Positions 1-10,921 of a stretch of 21,542 nt of DNA are shown here, piece by piece. The DNA is from Cochliopodium minus (lineage: Eukaryota > Discosea > Himatismenida > Cochliopodiidae). The stretch is from positions 100,241-121,782 of the forward strand of contig JAMYWO010000089.1 in assembly GCA_024220525.1 (NCBI GenBank), given 5' to 3'. A model generated the notes under the pieces. That model saw only the letters and a list, made by a program, of their open reading frames with translations, searched no databases and was not told where the DNA came from. Position 1 is the first letter of the stretch, and every line of letters begins with the position of its first letter. Made by a program: the position numbers and the translations under genes.

Positions 1-112
1 GGAATAAGATCCGTCAACAACCTGTTTTTCCCTCCCAACATTCTTTTGGAAGACAATGGTATCATGAGACCTGAACCCAACGAGTTTGTGGAAATAGATC
101 CATCCCATCAAG
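1..112 (+). CDS. Partial exon of an unidentified gene
   Basis: The plus strand is open in frame 1 from the window edge and ends at a possible donor CATCAAG|GTTCAA. Base composition is much less AT-rich than the following repeat, as for other exons here. The peptide includes IMRPEPNEFVEIDPSHQ, rich in Pro and acidic residues. I recognise no family. The minus strand also has one open frame here, so the strand is not certain, but the plus frame ends in a donor-like GT exactly where composition changes. The gene would continue to the left, outside the window. It may be a chimeric tip joined through the adjacent repeat (see findings). Confidence 0.35.
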
Positions 113-119
113 GTTCAAA

Positions 120-240
120 AGTTTTTCATTTTTATTTCTTTTTTTATTTATTTTTATTTTTATTTATTTTTATTTATTTTTATTTATTTTTATTTATTTT
201 TATTTATTTTTATTTTTATTAATTTTTATTTATTTTATTT
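120..240. repeat. Decamer tandem repeat TTTTTATTTA (left)
   Basis: A near-perfect tandem array with a ten-base unit TTTTTATTTA, grading into irregular T-rich sequence up to about 450. On the minus strand it lies inside what would be intron 3 of the p24 gene. The same unit makes up the right end of the window (about 21440-21542). Confidence 0.85.
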
Positions 241-458
241 ATTTGTTTTTAATTTTTATTGAAGATTTTTTATTTTTATTTTTGAACACAATTATTTTTA
301 TTCATTTATTTATTAATTTAAAATATTTTGTTTTTACATTATTTTTATTTTATTTATTTAATATTTTTTGTATTTTTTTAACAAATTTTTTTTTTCTCAT
401 TAATTTTTTCTCTCACTATTTTTTTCCTTTGATTTTTTAATTAACTTTTTTAGTTTAC

Positions 459-1065
459 ATTTCTGCTTCCATTGGTTTCAAATGTTTTTTATTGGCCAAT
501 TTCCCATAGTCTTTTGCATCAACACCAGTTTGAAGGGTGAAATTAAAATGTGCTTTCTTTGATTCAGCTGAGTGAAATGAAAAAAAAGTTTATTTAAAAA
601 ATTTAATACATTTCATTTTTGGTTTTAAATTCCATTTTTTATTCCAAAAATTTTTTTTTTTTTGATTACGTAGATTTGAAAAATATTTGAAGCAAAATCT
701 ATATTCTCCATTTTGTTCAGAGGTGAATGCAAAACTTCCCTCCAATGAATTCGATTTCTGCCATATTATCTCCAAGGATTCTGGAGGATATATCAAGCAT
801 TCTAGATATGCTCCTTGGGGAGGATCAATGAATTTATAAGATCCATGAACAATCTGATCTTTTATTTTGTGAGTAGGATTAGATTTAATAATGGGTGTTA
901 ATTTAAGTGTATAAAATTTAATTTATTCTTCAGAAAAAAAAAAAGATTGATAAAACCATAGGAAATGATCTCATCCAAACATATGCGCTCACTCAAATTT
1001 AAAGGGAAGATAAGTGATTGAGAATAGAAAAAAAACAAAAAGAGAAGTAAAAAAATTTTCTGCAT
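459..1065 (-). CDS. p24/TMED family cargo receptor, exons 1-3 (5' part)
   Basis: Type I membrane protein of ER-Golgi COPI/COPII vesicles, in the p24/TMED family. Exons read on the minus strand: 1065-957, 858-670, 567-459, joined in phases 1, 1 and 2. The ATG at 1065 opens a signal peptide, MQKIFLLLFLFFFYSQS. The GOLD domain follows with its paired cysteines C29 (SERICLDEI) and C92 (NGEYRFCF) and the motif GSFAFTSEQNGEYRFCF. Exon 3 carries NFTLQTGVDAKDYGKLANKK and then HLKPMEAEM, the conserved region before the coiled coil. The last codon is split AT| at a GTAAAC donor. The coiled-coil and membrane exon is not found leftward; a perfect continuation lies at 21174-21381. Introns are 98 and 102 nt. 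The family call is firm; TMED10/p24-delta is the nearest type. Confidence 0.92.
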
Positions 1066-1363
1066 TTTTTTTTTTTATTTGAATTTTCAATTTGAATGAA
1101 TTTAAAGAGGAGATGAATAAGAAGATTATCAGATAAATCAATCCAAAAGTAAAATTAAATTATATTTTCAGTTGAAGAAAAATTCTCTTAATTTCAACAT
1201 AATTTTGTTTTATGTATAAAAAATCTTTAAAAAATAAAAAAAAAAATAGTTTTATTGATTGAGAAATGAAACAACTTTATTTGTTTGTTTTTTGTTTAAT
1301 TTATATTATGATTTCTAAAGAGGTCCACGTAAAAAAGAAAAAAAAAGGTTGAGTTTTTTTAAT
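1066..1363. other. Intergenic, p24 upstream region
   Basis: This A/T-rich stretch lies between the p24 start and the stop of the next minus-strand gene. It holds poly-A and poly-T runs. I see no coding potential and no recognisable motif. Confidence 0.6.
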
Positions 1364-2456
1364 TTAATTGTCCTCTTGGATAGGAGAAAGGATGGCAAGA
1401 TCCTCGTCCAACTGAGAGTTGAGGTTCTGCAAACGAGAGATGGCAAAGTTGGAAGAAGAAGAGGTGATTTTGGTGTCATTGGCTTGTTTCTTGACAATCA
1501 AAGAAGCTCTCAAATCTCCACCCCTGATCCTCTCAAAGTTCAACTGAACACGATCAAAAAAAGAGAGTCTTTTCCATTCTTGGTTGAACAACTTTCTTTT
1601 ACTTTGAAGATCAGTGTTTTCTGAAGCCAAAAGTTTTCCTTCTCTTTCGTACAATTTGATGAGGACGTTGTATCTCTCGGAGTTTTCTTGGAGGACGTAT
1701 TGTTCGATGGAATGCTCCATTTCTCTTGCCCCGATTCCTTTTTGTCTTGCCCACTCGAGCTTGGTGTTGAGCTCTGGATGGTAGTTCTTGAGATCGTTTC
1801 TCAAGTTTCTTACTCTCCATCCTTCTGTTTGATGTATGAAAAATGCCACAGAGAATGGTATTGCAACTTAATTTTTTTAGTTTTTAATATTTGTGAGCAA
1901 AAAAATGTTAATGTGAGATTAATATTAGTAACGACAAATATCAAAGGATATTTGAAAATATTCATCTCCAATATCTACAAATATTTTTTATTCAACAATA
2001 TATTTCTAAATATTTGAAGTTTTCCTTTAATAAAATATATTTGGAGATCTTATTTCATGGAAAAGAGATAGGGTTCATAAAATTGATTCTTTTATAGATA
2101 TGGGATTATTATACAGCATAATTAAATAAATAATAACACATAGAAATTTTTAACAATATTTGTTGATAATATTTTTTACCTGCTTTAAATAATTTATTAT
2201 TAGTGAACCATCCAGTATAATGCCATGCTGCGATTGCTGAAGCAAAAGTGACTACAGCCAATCTTGTAGAATTGAGGGATTCTACATAAAATATTTGTTG
2301 TTCATCACTGATTGTCAAATCACCATTCCTTTATCAGATTTATATATAAATCAGTATATTAGTAAAATTTATTTTATAAGATTACAATCTTTCATGTTTC
2401 AAAAAAGAAAGTATTTCATTACTTTCAAGGAAATATTCATTTTGAAGCAATTCCAT
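1364..2456 (-). CDS. Unknown 240-residue protein with two membrane helices and a coiled-coil tail
   Basis: Three exons on the minus strand, 2456-2386, 2328-2180 and 1866-1364, give exactly 241 codons including TAA. Codons split TT|G and G|TT at the two junctions, supporting the model. The start is the first ATG after an A/T-rich leader. The N-terminal 40 residues are acidic and soluble. Two hydrophobic segments follow, at about residues 47-65 (core LAVVTFASAIAAWHYTGWF) and 70-86 (core LFKAVAIPFSVAFFIHQ), separated by a very short TNNK turn, so they would form a hairpin. Residues 88-240 are highly charged and helical (for example EWARQKGIGAREMEHSIEQY, then KRKLFNQEWKRLSFFDRVQL), ending in an acidic tail. 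The shape suggests an organelle membrane protein with a long soluble arm, but I do not recognise the family. Intron 2 (1867-2179, 313 nt) is long and could hide a small exon. Confidence 0.75.
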
Positions 2457-2601
2457 TTTTTTTAATTATTTTTATCACAAAAAAGATAAATCTGTTTTTT
2501 TTTAGAATGAAATGGATTGCAAGAAAGATTTAAACCCTTTAAAAAAATTCTTTAAACCTTTTAATATTATGAATCTTTTTAATTTATTTCTTCCACTGCT
2601 C

Positions 2602-3400
2602 TTATTTACTCAAGTTAAGTTCTTTGTAGACAATGTTGGCAATCTTGCCCAATCCTAAAATATTAAAATAAGATTTAATTTTTTTTTTTCAAAGTTGAAA
2701 TTAAGTAAGTAAGTAACCTGTTTCGTTTGGATGAACAAGATCAGGAAACAAATTCAGATCACCTTTAAATGGATCATACAAATTTATTAACTGAACATTC
2801 TTCTTAACAGAAACATTCTCTATTTTAGGAATAATTTCTTTTTCTAATCTTTGATTGAACTCTCTCACGAATATGGGAACAGGTTTACAAATGAGTATCC
2901 GTGGCTTTTTTTCCGATTTGGAAAAGCTATCAATCAAATTCTCATAGTCTCCTTCAAATTCTTTAGCACCAATCCAATTATTTGGTTTTGAATCGTTAGT
3001 TCCTATTAAGAATTTTAATTTTGATCAATATAAAATAAAATTAAAATTCATAAAATTATATTAAAGAATGAATAAATGGATCTGATAGGATGTATTAAAG
3101 TTCTCAAATTGATTAATATTCATATTTTGTAAATTAATGTCTTTGCTTCTTACCAAGTTTAATAATTACAAAGTCAGCATCAAATTGAAGGGCTTTTAGA
3201 TAAACATCCAATGAAGTGTATGGATTATCTCCCTTCTTCAATAATGTAGTACCACTTACTCCAAAATTTCCAACCTCATAATTATCCCCCAATAATTTCT
3301 TCAAGACTGCAGGATATGATGTATTATTTCTATCTTTTAAATTATAACCAAAAGTGATAGAATCTCCAACACATGCTACTTTAATTATTTTCTTCTCCAT
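2602..3400 (-). CDS. SGNH/GDSL-family hydrolase (esterase/lipase-like)
   Basis: Predicted serine esterase of the SGNH hydrolase superfamily, 194 residues, cytosolic as there is no signal peptide. Exons 3400-3154, 3002-2718 and 2654-2602, both introns in phase 1; total 585 nt. Block I is CVGDSITFGY with nucleophile Ser14. Block II is NFGVSG with Gly47. Block III is LGTNDSKPNNW with Asn85, rebuilt exactly across the first junction. Block V is DLVHPNETG with Asp170 and His173. All four SGNH residues are present. Intron 2 is supported because splicing restores TGLGKIANIVYKEL in place of a premature stop. The GTNDSKP form resembles bacterial acetylesterase-type SGNH enzymes (sialate or carbohydrate O-acetylesterases). 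The substrate cannot be read from sequence. Confidence 0.92.
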
Positions 3401-3507
3401 TTTTTTTTTTCTTTTTTTTTATTTTTATAATTGATTAATTCATTTCCTTTTAAATTCATTTCCTTTTAAATACATTTTAATTCAAATTTAATTTATTAAA
3501 TAAATAA

Positions 3508-4602
3508 TTAGAGATATGGATCTTCCATGAGAAGTGGAACAGACTTGTGAAAATTAAGAATTTCCTTGTCTCTTTTGATAACGGGGAGGTTATTGTTCTT
3601 GACGATACTATCATAGCAATCAGAGCAATAAATGATTTGGAAATTCTCAGTCAAAAACTCTTCCACAGAAAGTTTTAAGCGGACATTTTGACAAACACAC
3701 AAATATTTAATTAAAGTTTTTTTGGGGCTGAAAAGACCATTCTCATCTGCTTCTCCCAAGATGTCTTCGAATACCAAAGTTTTGAGCGAAAGAAATTTTA
3801 AGACTTGTTGAACTTGTGGATTGGTTAACAATTCTCCTTTATCCAATTTTTTGTTGGGCATGTAAGTTTTTGGCAACAAAATAAATTTCTTCAGCAATTT
3901 CTTGTTTTTTTCTGTCTTCAGGACCCTATTTAGTTTTAGTAGCTGAAGTGTTGTTGTGGGTGTAAAACAGGATCTTTTGTGATTACCACAATATCTTTTA
4001 ACACTGGGTACTTCTGAATAAAGTGCTAAATGAATTGAAAATTAGAAAATAAAAAAGATAATTCTTTGAATTTCTTTTCTTTTACTCCTTCTTTTGCAAT
4101 TTTCATCTGCAAAACATTTTTCTAAGGATTTCTTTGGATAAGATGTCACCGTTCTGTGATGTTCACAAAAATATATTCCACCACGTGTTTGATGCGTTGA
4201 TTTCTCCTTGCATCCTAATTCTTTGCACGAACTATTCTTGGACACTTTGGTATGATAGATCTCGTTCAGTATCTTCTCCTCTTTTTTCCTGCAATCCATG
4301 CAATAAAATGGATGAAATATATGGCTTGAATTACTTTTCAAATCTCCTATTGATAATTCCAATCCTTCTTTGCCACATTTGCATTTCCATTTTAATTTTG
4401 AAGTTGAATAATCTACCACATCATTTTCTCCTTTCATCACCACCAATGATTCGAAGATTCCTTTATTTTTCCTCAATATTCTCAATAAAAATTTGATCAT
4501 CTTATCCTCTACCTCTTTTGCTTTTCTTAATTCTGTATATTTCTCTTCTTTATACTCAATTGTTGAATCCAAAGAAGATAATTCTATTTCTTCTGATGAC
4601 AT
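3508..4602 (-). CDS. Cys-rich zinc protein: EsV-1-7-like repeats between two CxC..CxxC zinc modules
   Basis: Two exons, 4602-4086 and 4025-3508, with a 60-nt intron (codon A|CA), give 344 residues and stop TAA. Near each end is a module C-x-C-x(21-24)-C-x2-C: C74, C76, C101, C104, and again CVC...YCSDC near the C-terminus. The two align around the Cys pairs (KCKCGKEGLELSIGDL against LCVCQNVRLKLSVEEF), and the helical stretch before each also looks alike, so the protein seems built by internal duplication. Between them lie two units C-x4/5-C-x14/15-C-x2-H (C126, C131, C146, H149; C163, C169, C185, H188). These resemble the EsV-1-7 repeat (C-x4-C-x16-C-x2-H) of brown-algal and giant-virus proteins. 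Eight Cys and two or more His would bind zinc. Function unknown; possibly nucleic-acid or protein binding. Its start is 196 bp from the divergent ATG16 start. Confidence 0.8.
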
Positions 4603-4798
4603 TTTTTTTTTTTTTGTTGAAAGTGAAATTAAATTTAACTGAATTTTTTATTATAAATTCGAAGTTATTCTGAAGAGATATAATAGATTATTTGTTTCAT
4701 TCTATCTGGTTTGATTGATCTTCAATCTTTCTTTAAATTTGTTTGAAAATTCCAAAACATTTTACAAAGTGAAAAAATATAAAAAAAAAATTTGAAAG
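4603..4798. promoter_or_regulatory. Shared divergent intergenic region
   Basis: This 196-bp spacer lies between the ATGs of the minus-strand zinc protein and the plus-strand ATG16 gene, so it must hold both 5' ends. It is A/T-rich, with a T run just before the minus-strand ATG and an A run just before the plus-strand ATG. No specific element is recognised. Confidence 0.4.
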
Positions 4799-7700
4799 AT
4801 GATATCAAAATTTTTCTCAAAGAAAGATGATAGAGATTCATTGATCAATAATTTCAAAGATGAAGAAAATGATTGGAAAGAAAAAATTTTTAAAAAGCTA
4901 CAAACAAGGGATGATATTCAAAAGAATCAGTATTCCACTTTCATAAAAGACTATGAACACATGATGATTGATTATCTGGCCACGTTGAATGATAATGCCC
5001 ATCAAACAAAAGTGTTCAGGAAAATACAATTCCAAAATGCCGAATTGATAAACACTGAGCCTCATCAAAAGATAAAGGAACTCAAATCTGACATAGAAGA
5101 GAAAAATGAGCAGTAATAATTTAGAATTTAGAATCTATTTTAAATTTAAAGAATATTGTTCAAATTTTTAAATTTTTTATTCGAATAATAAGATCTTTTG
5201 AAATTTGAATAACAATTCAAAAAATTAATTTTGATTCAAAAAAAATATTTTTCTATGATTTGATAACTACAAAAAATTTTATAGATCAAAATATTATTGT
5301 TTTATAATACTTTTTCTTTTGTGATGGTTTTTAACTTTTAATTTTATTTAATTACATTTTTCTAAATATTATTATTTTTTAATAATATTTTAAAATTTTT
5401 TGATCATTTAAATATTTACTTTAATTTTTTAAAAATTTTTTTTATTTTAAATATTATTTTAAACTAATTAAAAAAATTTTTTACAAAGAATATCTCGACT
5501 AAAAACAAGAGTGGACACACTCCAAAAGGCGAGAAAAAAAAGCTTGAACCAAATAGGAACAATCAACACATTATCGCATGAACTAAAGTCCCTCCAAAAC
5601 TACCTCAGAACGGTGGAACAAAAACTGGAATTGGAAACAGTTAGTTTTTTGAAGGAAAAAAAAATTAATAATGTTTTACAAAAAAACATAGAAATCCTCA
5701 AAAAAAAAAATTCTAAACTCCGCAAAAAAGTTGATAACTCTGAAAATAATGATCATCATTTAAATATTGTTCCTTCTAATGGAGAAAATAATGGTATAAA
5801 AAAAAATTTAACACAAAAAAAAATATTAAATATAAAAATAATAAATAAACAAAAAATTCACAATAATAAAATAAAAATAAAAAAAAATTCACAATAAAAA
5901 AATCAAATTATAATAATTAAATAAAAATAAAAAATCAAATAAAATTACTATAATCAAAATCAAAATAATTAAACATAAAAATAAAAAATCAAAATAATTA
6001 AATAGAACAAAAAATAAACAAATAAAATAAACAAATAAAATAAAGAAATAAAAATAATAAAAAATCAAAATTTAAAATGATCAAATAATTTTTTAAAAAA
6101 AAAAAAAATAAAGAAAGAGATATAGAAGGGGACAAGGAAGAGATGGATTATTTGATGGAAAGTGTGGAAGATTTTCAGAAAATAAAAATGGAGGGACACA
6201 ACAGTTTTACCTTTGATTCTCCTCTTCTTTCTCAAAGCGAAAAGAATATCATCATCTCCGAAACCAAAAAGTACAAACAGATGCTCCACAACGAAAAACT
6301 CAATCTCCCTCAAAACAAAGACAAAGGTTTATTTTTTAATTTATTTTTTCATTTATCATTTTTTTATTTATTTTTATTTTTTATTTTTTATTTTTTATTG
6401 TTTAATTTTTTTATTTTTTACATTTAATATTTATTTATTTATTTTTTCCATCATTTTTTCTATTTTTATTTTTTATTTTTTGTTTTTTATTTTTTTTATT
6501 TTATTTTATTGTTTATTTTTTTATTTTTATTCATTTTATTTATTGTGATTAATAAATTTTAATTTCTTTATCATTTTTTTATTTATACATTATTTTTTAT
6601 TATAATTTTTTATTCTTTATTCTTCATTTTAATTTTTATTTATTTTATTTTTTTAAATACATTTTTAATGTCATTATTTTATTTTTACATTTTTATTATT
6701 ATTTTCTTATACAAATTTTTTATTTTCTAAAAAAATTTAATTATAATTTACTTTGTATTTTGCATTAAGTAAAAAAATTTTGAATATTTTCATTTTTAGT
6801 TTAATTTTTTATTTTAAAAATTTTTTTTAAAAAAAAAAAAAGATTTAAGTGAGATGAGCGAAATAAATGATGAAAATCAAAAGATAATAGACGAGAATCA
6901 CAGTAAAGTGTTTGGAAACAATGACTTTGTTTTCACCTCCAAGTTTTCTGTTTGGCCCCACAACCTTTCTAATTTACACATTCCCAAACACCATCATGAC
7001 GAACAAGTTCCCAATCACATTTTCCTGAATTTTGACGTACAAAAAAGATTTCCAAAAAAAAAAATTCCAAAAAAAAAAAATATTTTTTAATTTAATTTTT
7101 TATTATTTTATTTATAATCTTATTTTGTTTAAATTTTTTTTGTCTTATTTTCTTAAAAAAATTATTTTGGTTTTATTATTGTGAATATTTTTAATTTTAT
7201 TTATTAAATTTAATTTTAGTTTTTAATATTTATTTATTTATTTTAATTTTTAATTGAATTATTTTATTGTGATTTTTGTTTATTTTTTAGTATTTAATTT
7301 ATATTTTTAATGTTTTATTTTTTTATTTTTATTATTATTTTTTTTCTTGGATCAGAACGGAGATGGAAAGGAAGTGACATCATTTTATTCAGTGGATGGT
7401 TTTGATGGGAAAAAAAAATTGGTTCATTTCCAATACCTCTTCCTCCATCAAATTCTGGGACTACGACAAAAGTAAACAAAAAATAAAAAAAGAATAAAAT
7501 TTAAAATAAATTAAAATAAAATCCAAAAAATTTAAAAAAAAATCTAAAAATAATCTAAAATAAATTCAAATCAAATCAATTATTAAAAATCAAAAAAAAG
7601 ATCAAAAAAAAATATGAAAATAAATTATTGTGAATAAAATTATTGCAAAAAATCGAAAAATGAGAAAGCAAAACAAAAATAAAAATTTAAAATTTTCAAA

Positions 7701-9489
7701 AATTTTAAAAACAAATTTTGTTTAAAAAAAAGTTGAAAAGATTAATAAAAAAATTAAAATCAAATCAAATAAATTGTTAAAAATTATTTAAAACAAATTA
7801 TTGTAAAAAATCAAATAATTTATTAAAAATCTAAAATTTTTAATAACAAATTTTGTTTTTTAAAATTTCAAAAGAAAATTTAAATATTCAAAAAATAATT
7901 GAAAAAATATTTGAATGATTCTAAATTATTTTTGTTTAAAAAAACACCAGAGGAGATGGTGGGGAAAGTGGAGATAGGAAAAGAAGAAGGGAATTAACGA
8001 AAACGTTGTACAAGGAAACAAAACGTGAAAAACTCCAAAAACAAAACTTTCCGAACTTTCGACCCCGAAAACAAAGAAAACAGCATTTTCTACAACGAAA
8101 ACCAAGTGGGGGGAGACGAGATGATGATGGCGGGGACGAAGGAAGGAAAACTTTTATTTTTTTCGCCGAAATTTTTCAGTTCACATTTTTTCTCCAATAA
8201 AAAAACCAATAATAATTTTGTTCTTAGTAATGACAGTGACAAAAATATTTTTGACGATAACAGTGTCATTGGGAATGATGTTAGGAGTGGTACTAAATTT
8301 GTTACTGTCTTCAATAATAGTGATAATCAAAGCATTGATGGTAAGATTATTTTTTTTCGTTTTTTTTTTTAAAAAATCAAATTTATTTTTTTAAAATTTT
8401 TTAATTTTATTTTTTTTATTTTTTTATTTTTTCTATTTTATTTATATTTTTTAATTAATTTTGTTATTTTTATTTTCTTTTTATTTATTTCTATTTATAT
8501 TTTTTAATTTATTTTTGTGATGTCAAAAGATGGAAAACTGGAATTTGTGGAGATACAAGAAGAGCCAAGCAATCCCAACTTTAACTTTTCCAAGAAAAAA
8601 AAACCTTTCCACTCTTTTTCTGCACACTCTGATTCTGTAAACGCTCTCCACTTTTCTCACTCTAATCTTGCCGTAAGAAAAAAAAATTAAAAATTATTTA
8701 TTTTTATAAATTTTTATTTTTTTGTTTTAAATTTTATGTTTTCAATTTTTATTTATTTTTAATTTTTATTTTTTTTTAATAAAAAAAAGTATTCGGGAGG
8801 ATCTGATAGAACAATAAAAATTTGGGATTTGAATGCTGGAAATTTGAAGAGGACTATCTTTGGTTATTCCAGTGTGGAATCTCTTTCTTCTATCAACAAC
8901 AAGCTCATCTCTGGTCATCAAGAGGGAACTTTGAGGGTTTGGGACGAAAATTGCATCAACTCTATCAAAGAAATCTCCAATCATCATTCTAAGAAAATAA
9001 TGTCTATAAAAACTCACTTTTATTACATTTTCACATTAGGTAAATAATTTTTTTATTTATTTATAAAATTTATTTATTTTTTATAAAATTTATTTTATAA
9101 AAAAATTAATAGGAAGAGATTCTACAATCAAAGTTTTGGATACACGTAAATGGGGTCTTGTTTATAATTTGTGGAATTCAAACTTTTCTGTTAACTCTGA
9201 TTTTACCGAATTTGATTTATCTCCAAATGCACAATTCGTTTGTTGTGGTTCAAGAAACGGGAACATTTTCGTTTGGGACATCAATGGAATAAATGATCTT
9301 GAGAAAAACACTGAAATACCTATAGAAAACAGAAAATCAATCGTCCCCATCACCATGAACGACAAAAAAAGTTCAGATCCTATCTTGTCTTGTGTTTGGA
9401 AAGAAATCAATTCAAAATCTTTTATCAGCAGTATCAACAGAAAAGGAAATTTGATTTTATGGGATTTCAAAGATGATGGTTTATACTAA
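4799..9489 (+). CDS. ATG16: ATG16-like autophagy protein (ATG5-binding helix, coiled coil, WD40)
   Basis: ATG16 binds ATG5-ATG12 and directs ATG8 lipidation to the forming autophagosome. Exons: 4799-5112, 5489-5793, 6114-6326, 6843-7036, 7356-7471, 7951-8340, 8530-8672, 8790-9039, 9113-9489; all phases agree except inside exons 5-6. The N-terminus has the ATG5-binding pattern DWKEKIFKKLQTRDDIQKNQ (Trp26). A coiled coil fills about residues 85-200. The C-terminus is a WD40 propeller: SIKFWDYDK, AHSDSVNALHFSHS, YSGGSDRTIKIWDLNAG, KLISGHQEGTLRVWDEN, GRDSTIKVLDTR, CCGSRNGNIFVWDING, GNLILWDFKDDG. The GRDSTIKVLDTR to VWD segment follows the order of metazoan ATG16L1. Two problems: an A9 run (7410-7418) shifts frame just before NWFISNTSSSIKFWD, and TAA 7995-7997 is in frame in exon 6. 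An open alternative exists (acceptor before 8015, 745 residues) but it loses the first WD motif. Length is about 745-766 residues. Confidence 0.85.
6327..6842 (+). other. Long T-rich intron of the ATG16 gene
   Basis: A 516-nt intron (donor AAAG|GTTTAT, acceptor AAAAG|ATTTAAG) made almost wholly of TTTTTATTT-like sequence on the plus strand. It has no coding content. By contrast, introns 5794-6113 and 7472-7950 of the same gene are A-rich on the plus strand. Confidence 0.75.
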
Positions 9490-9628
9490 AAACATAACTA
9501 ACTTTAAAAGGAGATTTTTTTTTTGTTTATAAAATATTATTAAAAAAACTAATAAAAAAAAAATGAAATTCCCAAGATGAATTTTTTAATTTTTTAATTT
9601 ATATTTATTTGTTTGAAAAATTTCATTT

Positions 9629-10921
9629 TCAAAACTGATTGATAGCAAGATTCTTAATGGATTGATCAAAAGAACTTATAAATATTTCAGGAACATCATT
9701 CAACAATTGTTGGATGGTTTGTTCAAGATTTTTGCTTTTGGAAGAAGAAAAAAAAAAATTATAAAAAATTTGAATAAAAAAAATTGCATTCTTACGAAAT
9801 AAGCAAGACAGCTTCCTTTTCTTTGATATCAGTGACCCATACAGAAAGTTTAAAAATCTGTTTTCTCATTTGAATTCTCACACCAGCAACATAATTGATA
9901 TCTTGAAGATTACTGGATTCGAGGGTCTCTCCAATAGCAGATAACAAAACGTATTTGAATATGTTATCTTGCTTATCCAATTGTTTATCTTTCAATGCAA
10001 ATTCCAAGCTAGCCCCACCCTTTTCAAAAACCTTATCTTCCCAAACTGGATTTATTCCTTTGTATATTTTTTTTTTTTGATTAAATTGTTAATTCTTGTT
10101 AAAATTCGATCAGAATTTCATTTTAGTTTCAATTAAATTTCTATCATAATTTCATTATTAACAAGATATCTTGAATATTTCGTTAAAAATAAAAAAGATA
10201 AAAGATATAGATTAATTCTATTATATTTCAATTTTTCTAATTTTTAAGCAATTTAATTTAAAAAAATTTAGGTTAATTTCTAATTATAAAAAAGTATAAT
10301 TTTGATTTCTTTTTTTTGATTATATGATATCCGATATGAGAGATCAAAAGATTCGTTTAATTTATGAAGTATATTTGAAAATTTTTTTACCTGCTCTGAA
10401 AAAATAATAATTCGAAGTTTGGATTTTGGATGGAAAAGGAATATTATTCAATACACTTTTTTTTTTAATTTTGACAAAATAAAAATAAATTAATATCAAA
10501 GAAATAAGTGTAAAAAAAGAAAGGATATATCCAAAGGAATGTATGAAAGAAAAATTTTAGTTTACCCCCAAAAATCTTCCACCTTTTATTTGATTTTATG
10601 GTTAATTAATGATAAGAATAAAAATGATTTCAAAAATTTTATTTTTACAGTGGATACAGTGACCACTTTCTTTATTTTTTCCTCTATATTTCGTATTTTT
10701 GATTTTTTTTGAAAGGAACGTTATTATGAAATAAATGAAAATTTTTTATTTTCTTACCCCAATTTTGGACTAGATTATAATTTGATTGTGTTATAAGCTC
10801 AAACCTTTGTTTAGATAATTAAATATTTTTAAAAAAAGGGATATTGTTTTGTTTGAAACCATAAAGCCCATGGACTTTGTAAAGGATGAGTAATTGATTC
10901 ATTATCCACTTGGTCCTGCAT
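9629..10921 (-). CDS. EIF4E: eIF4E-family mRNA cap-binding protein
   Basis: Translation initiation factor binding the m7G cap of mRNA in the cytoplasm. Seven exons on the minus strand: 10921-10860, 10804-10758, 10683-10649, 10582-10566, 10455-10391, 10057-9796, 9734-9629. They total 594 nt (197 residues, stop TGA), and every junction keeps phase. Exon 4 is only 17 nt. Motifs in order: HPLQSPWALWF (N-terminal eIF4E signature), NWEEKIKKV with Trp36 in the first cap-stacking position, STVEDFW (the eIF4G/4E-BP binding surface in the family), AGINPVWEDK with Trp81-Glu82 in the second stacking and guanine-recognition position, IGETLE, VRIQMRKQIFKLSVWVTD with basic residues for cap phosphates. The tryptophan usual after the GG of the GG.W motif is replaced (GGASLEFAL), and the loop before Trp36 lacks the usual ND pair, so it may be a divergent class. 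Donor of exon 1 is GTTTCA, a weak site. Confidence 0.92.

Noticed and set aside
243-440. Open frame rich in Phe, Leu and Ile on the plus strand
   Set aside because: It is a by-product of the T-rich repeat and intron sequence of p24; there is no motif and no sensible composition.
1349-1624. Plus-strand open frame over the two-helix protein gene
   Set aside because: It is the antisense shadow of exon 3 of the minus-strand gene, whose three-exon model closes exactly.
1364-1849. Match of the charged helical arm to BCAS2/SPF27 (spliceosome)
   Set aside because: There was weak similarity around QEW.RL only. The membrane hairpin upstream in the same gene does not fit SPF27.
6065-6548. Hydrophobic open frames on both strands near 6065-6548
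   Set aside because: They run into the T-rich intron; only 6114-6326 is a phase-verified exon of ATG16.
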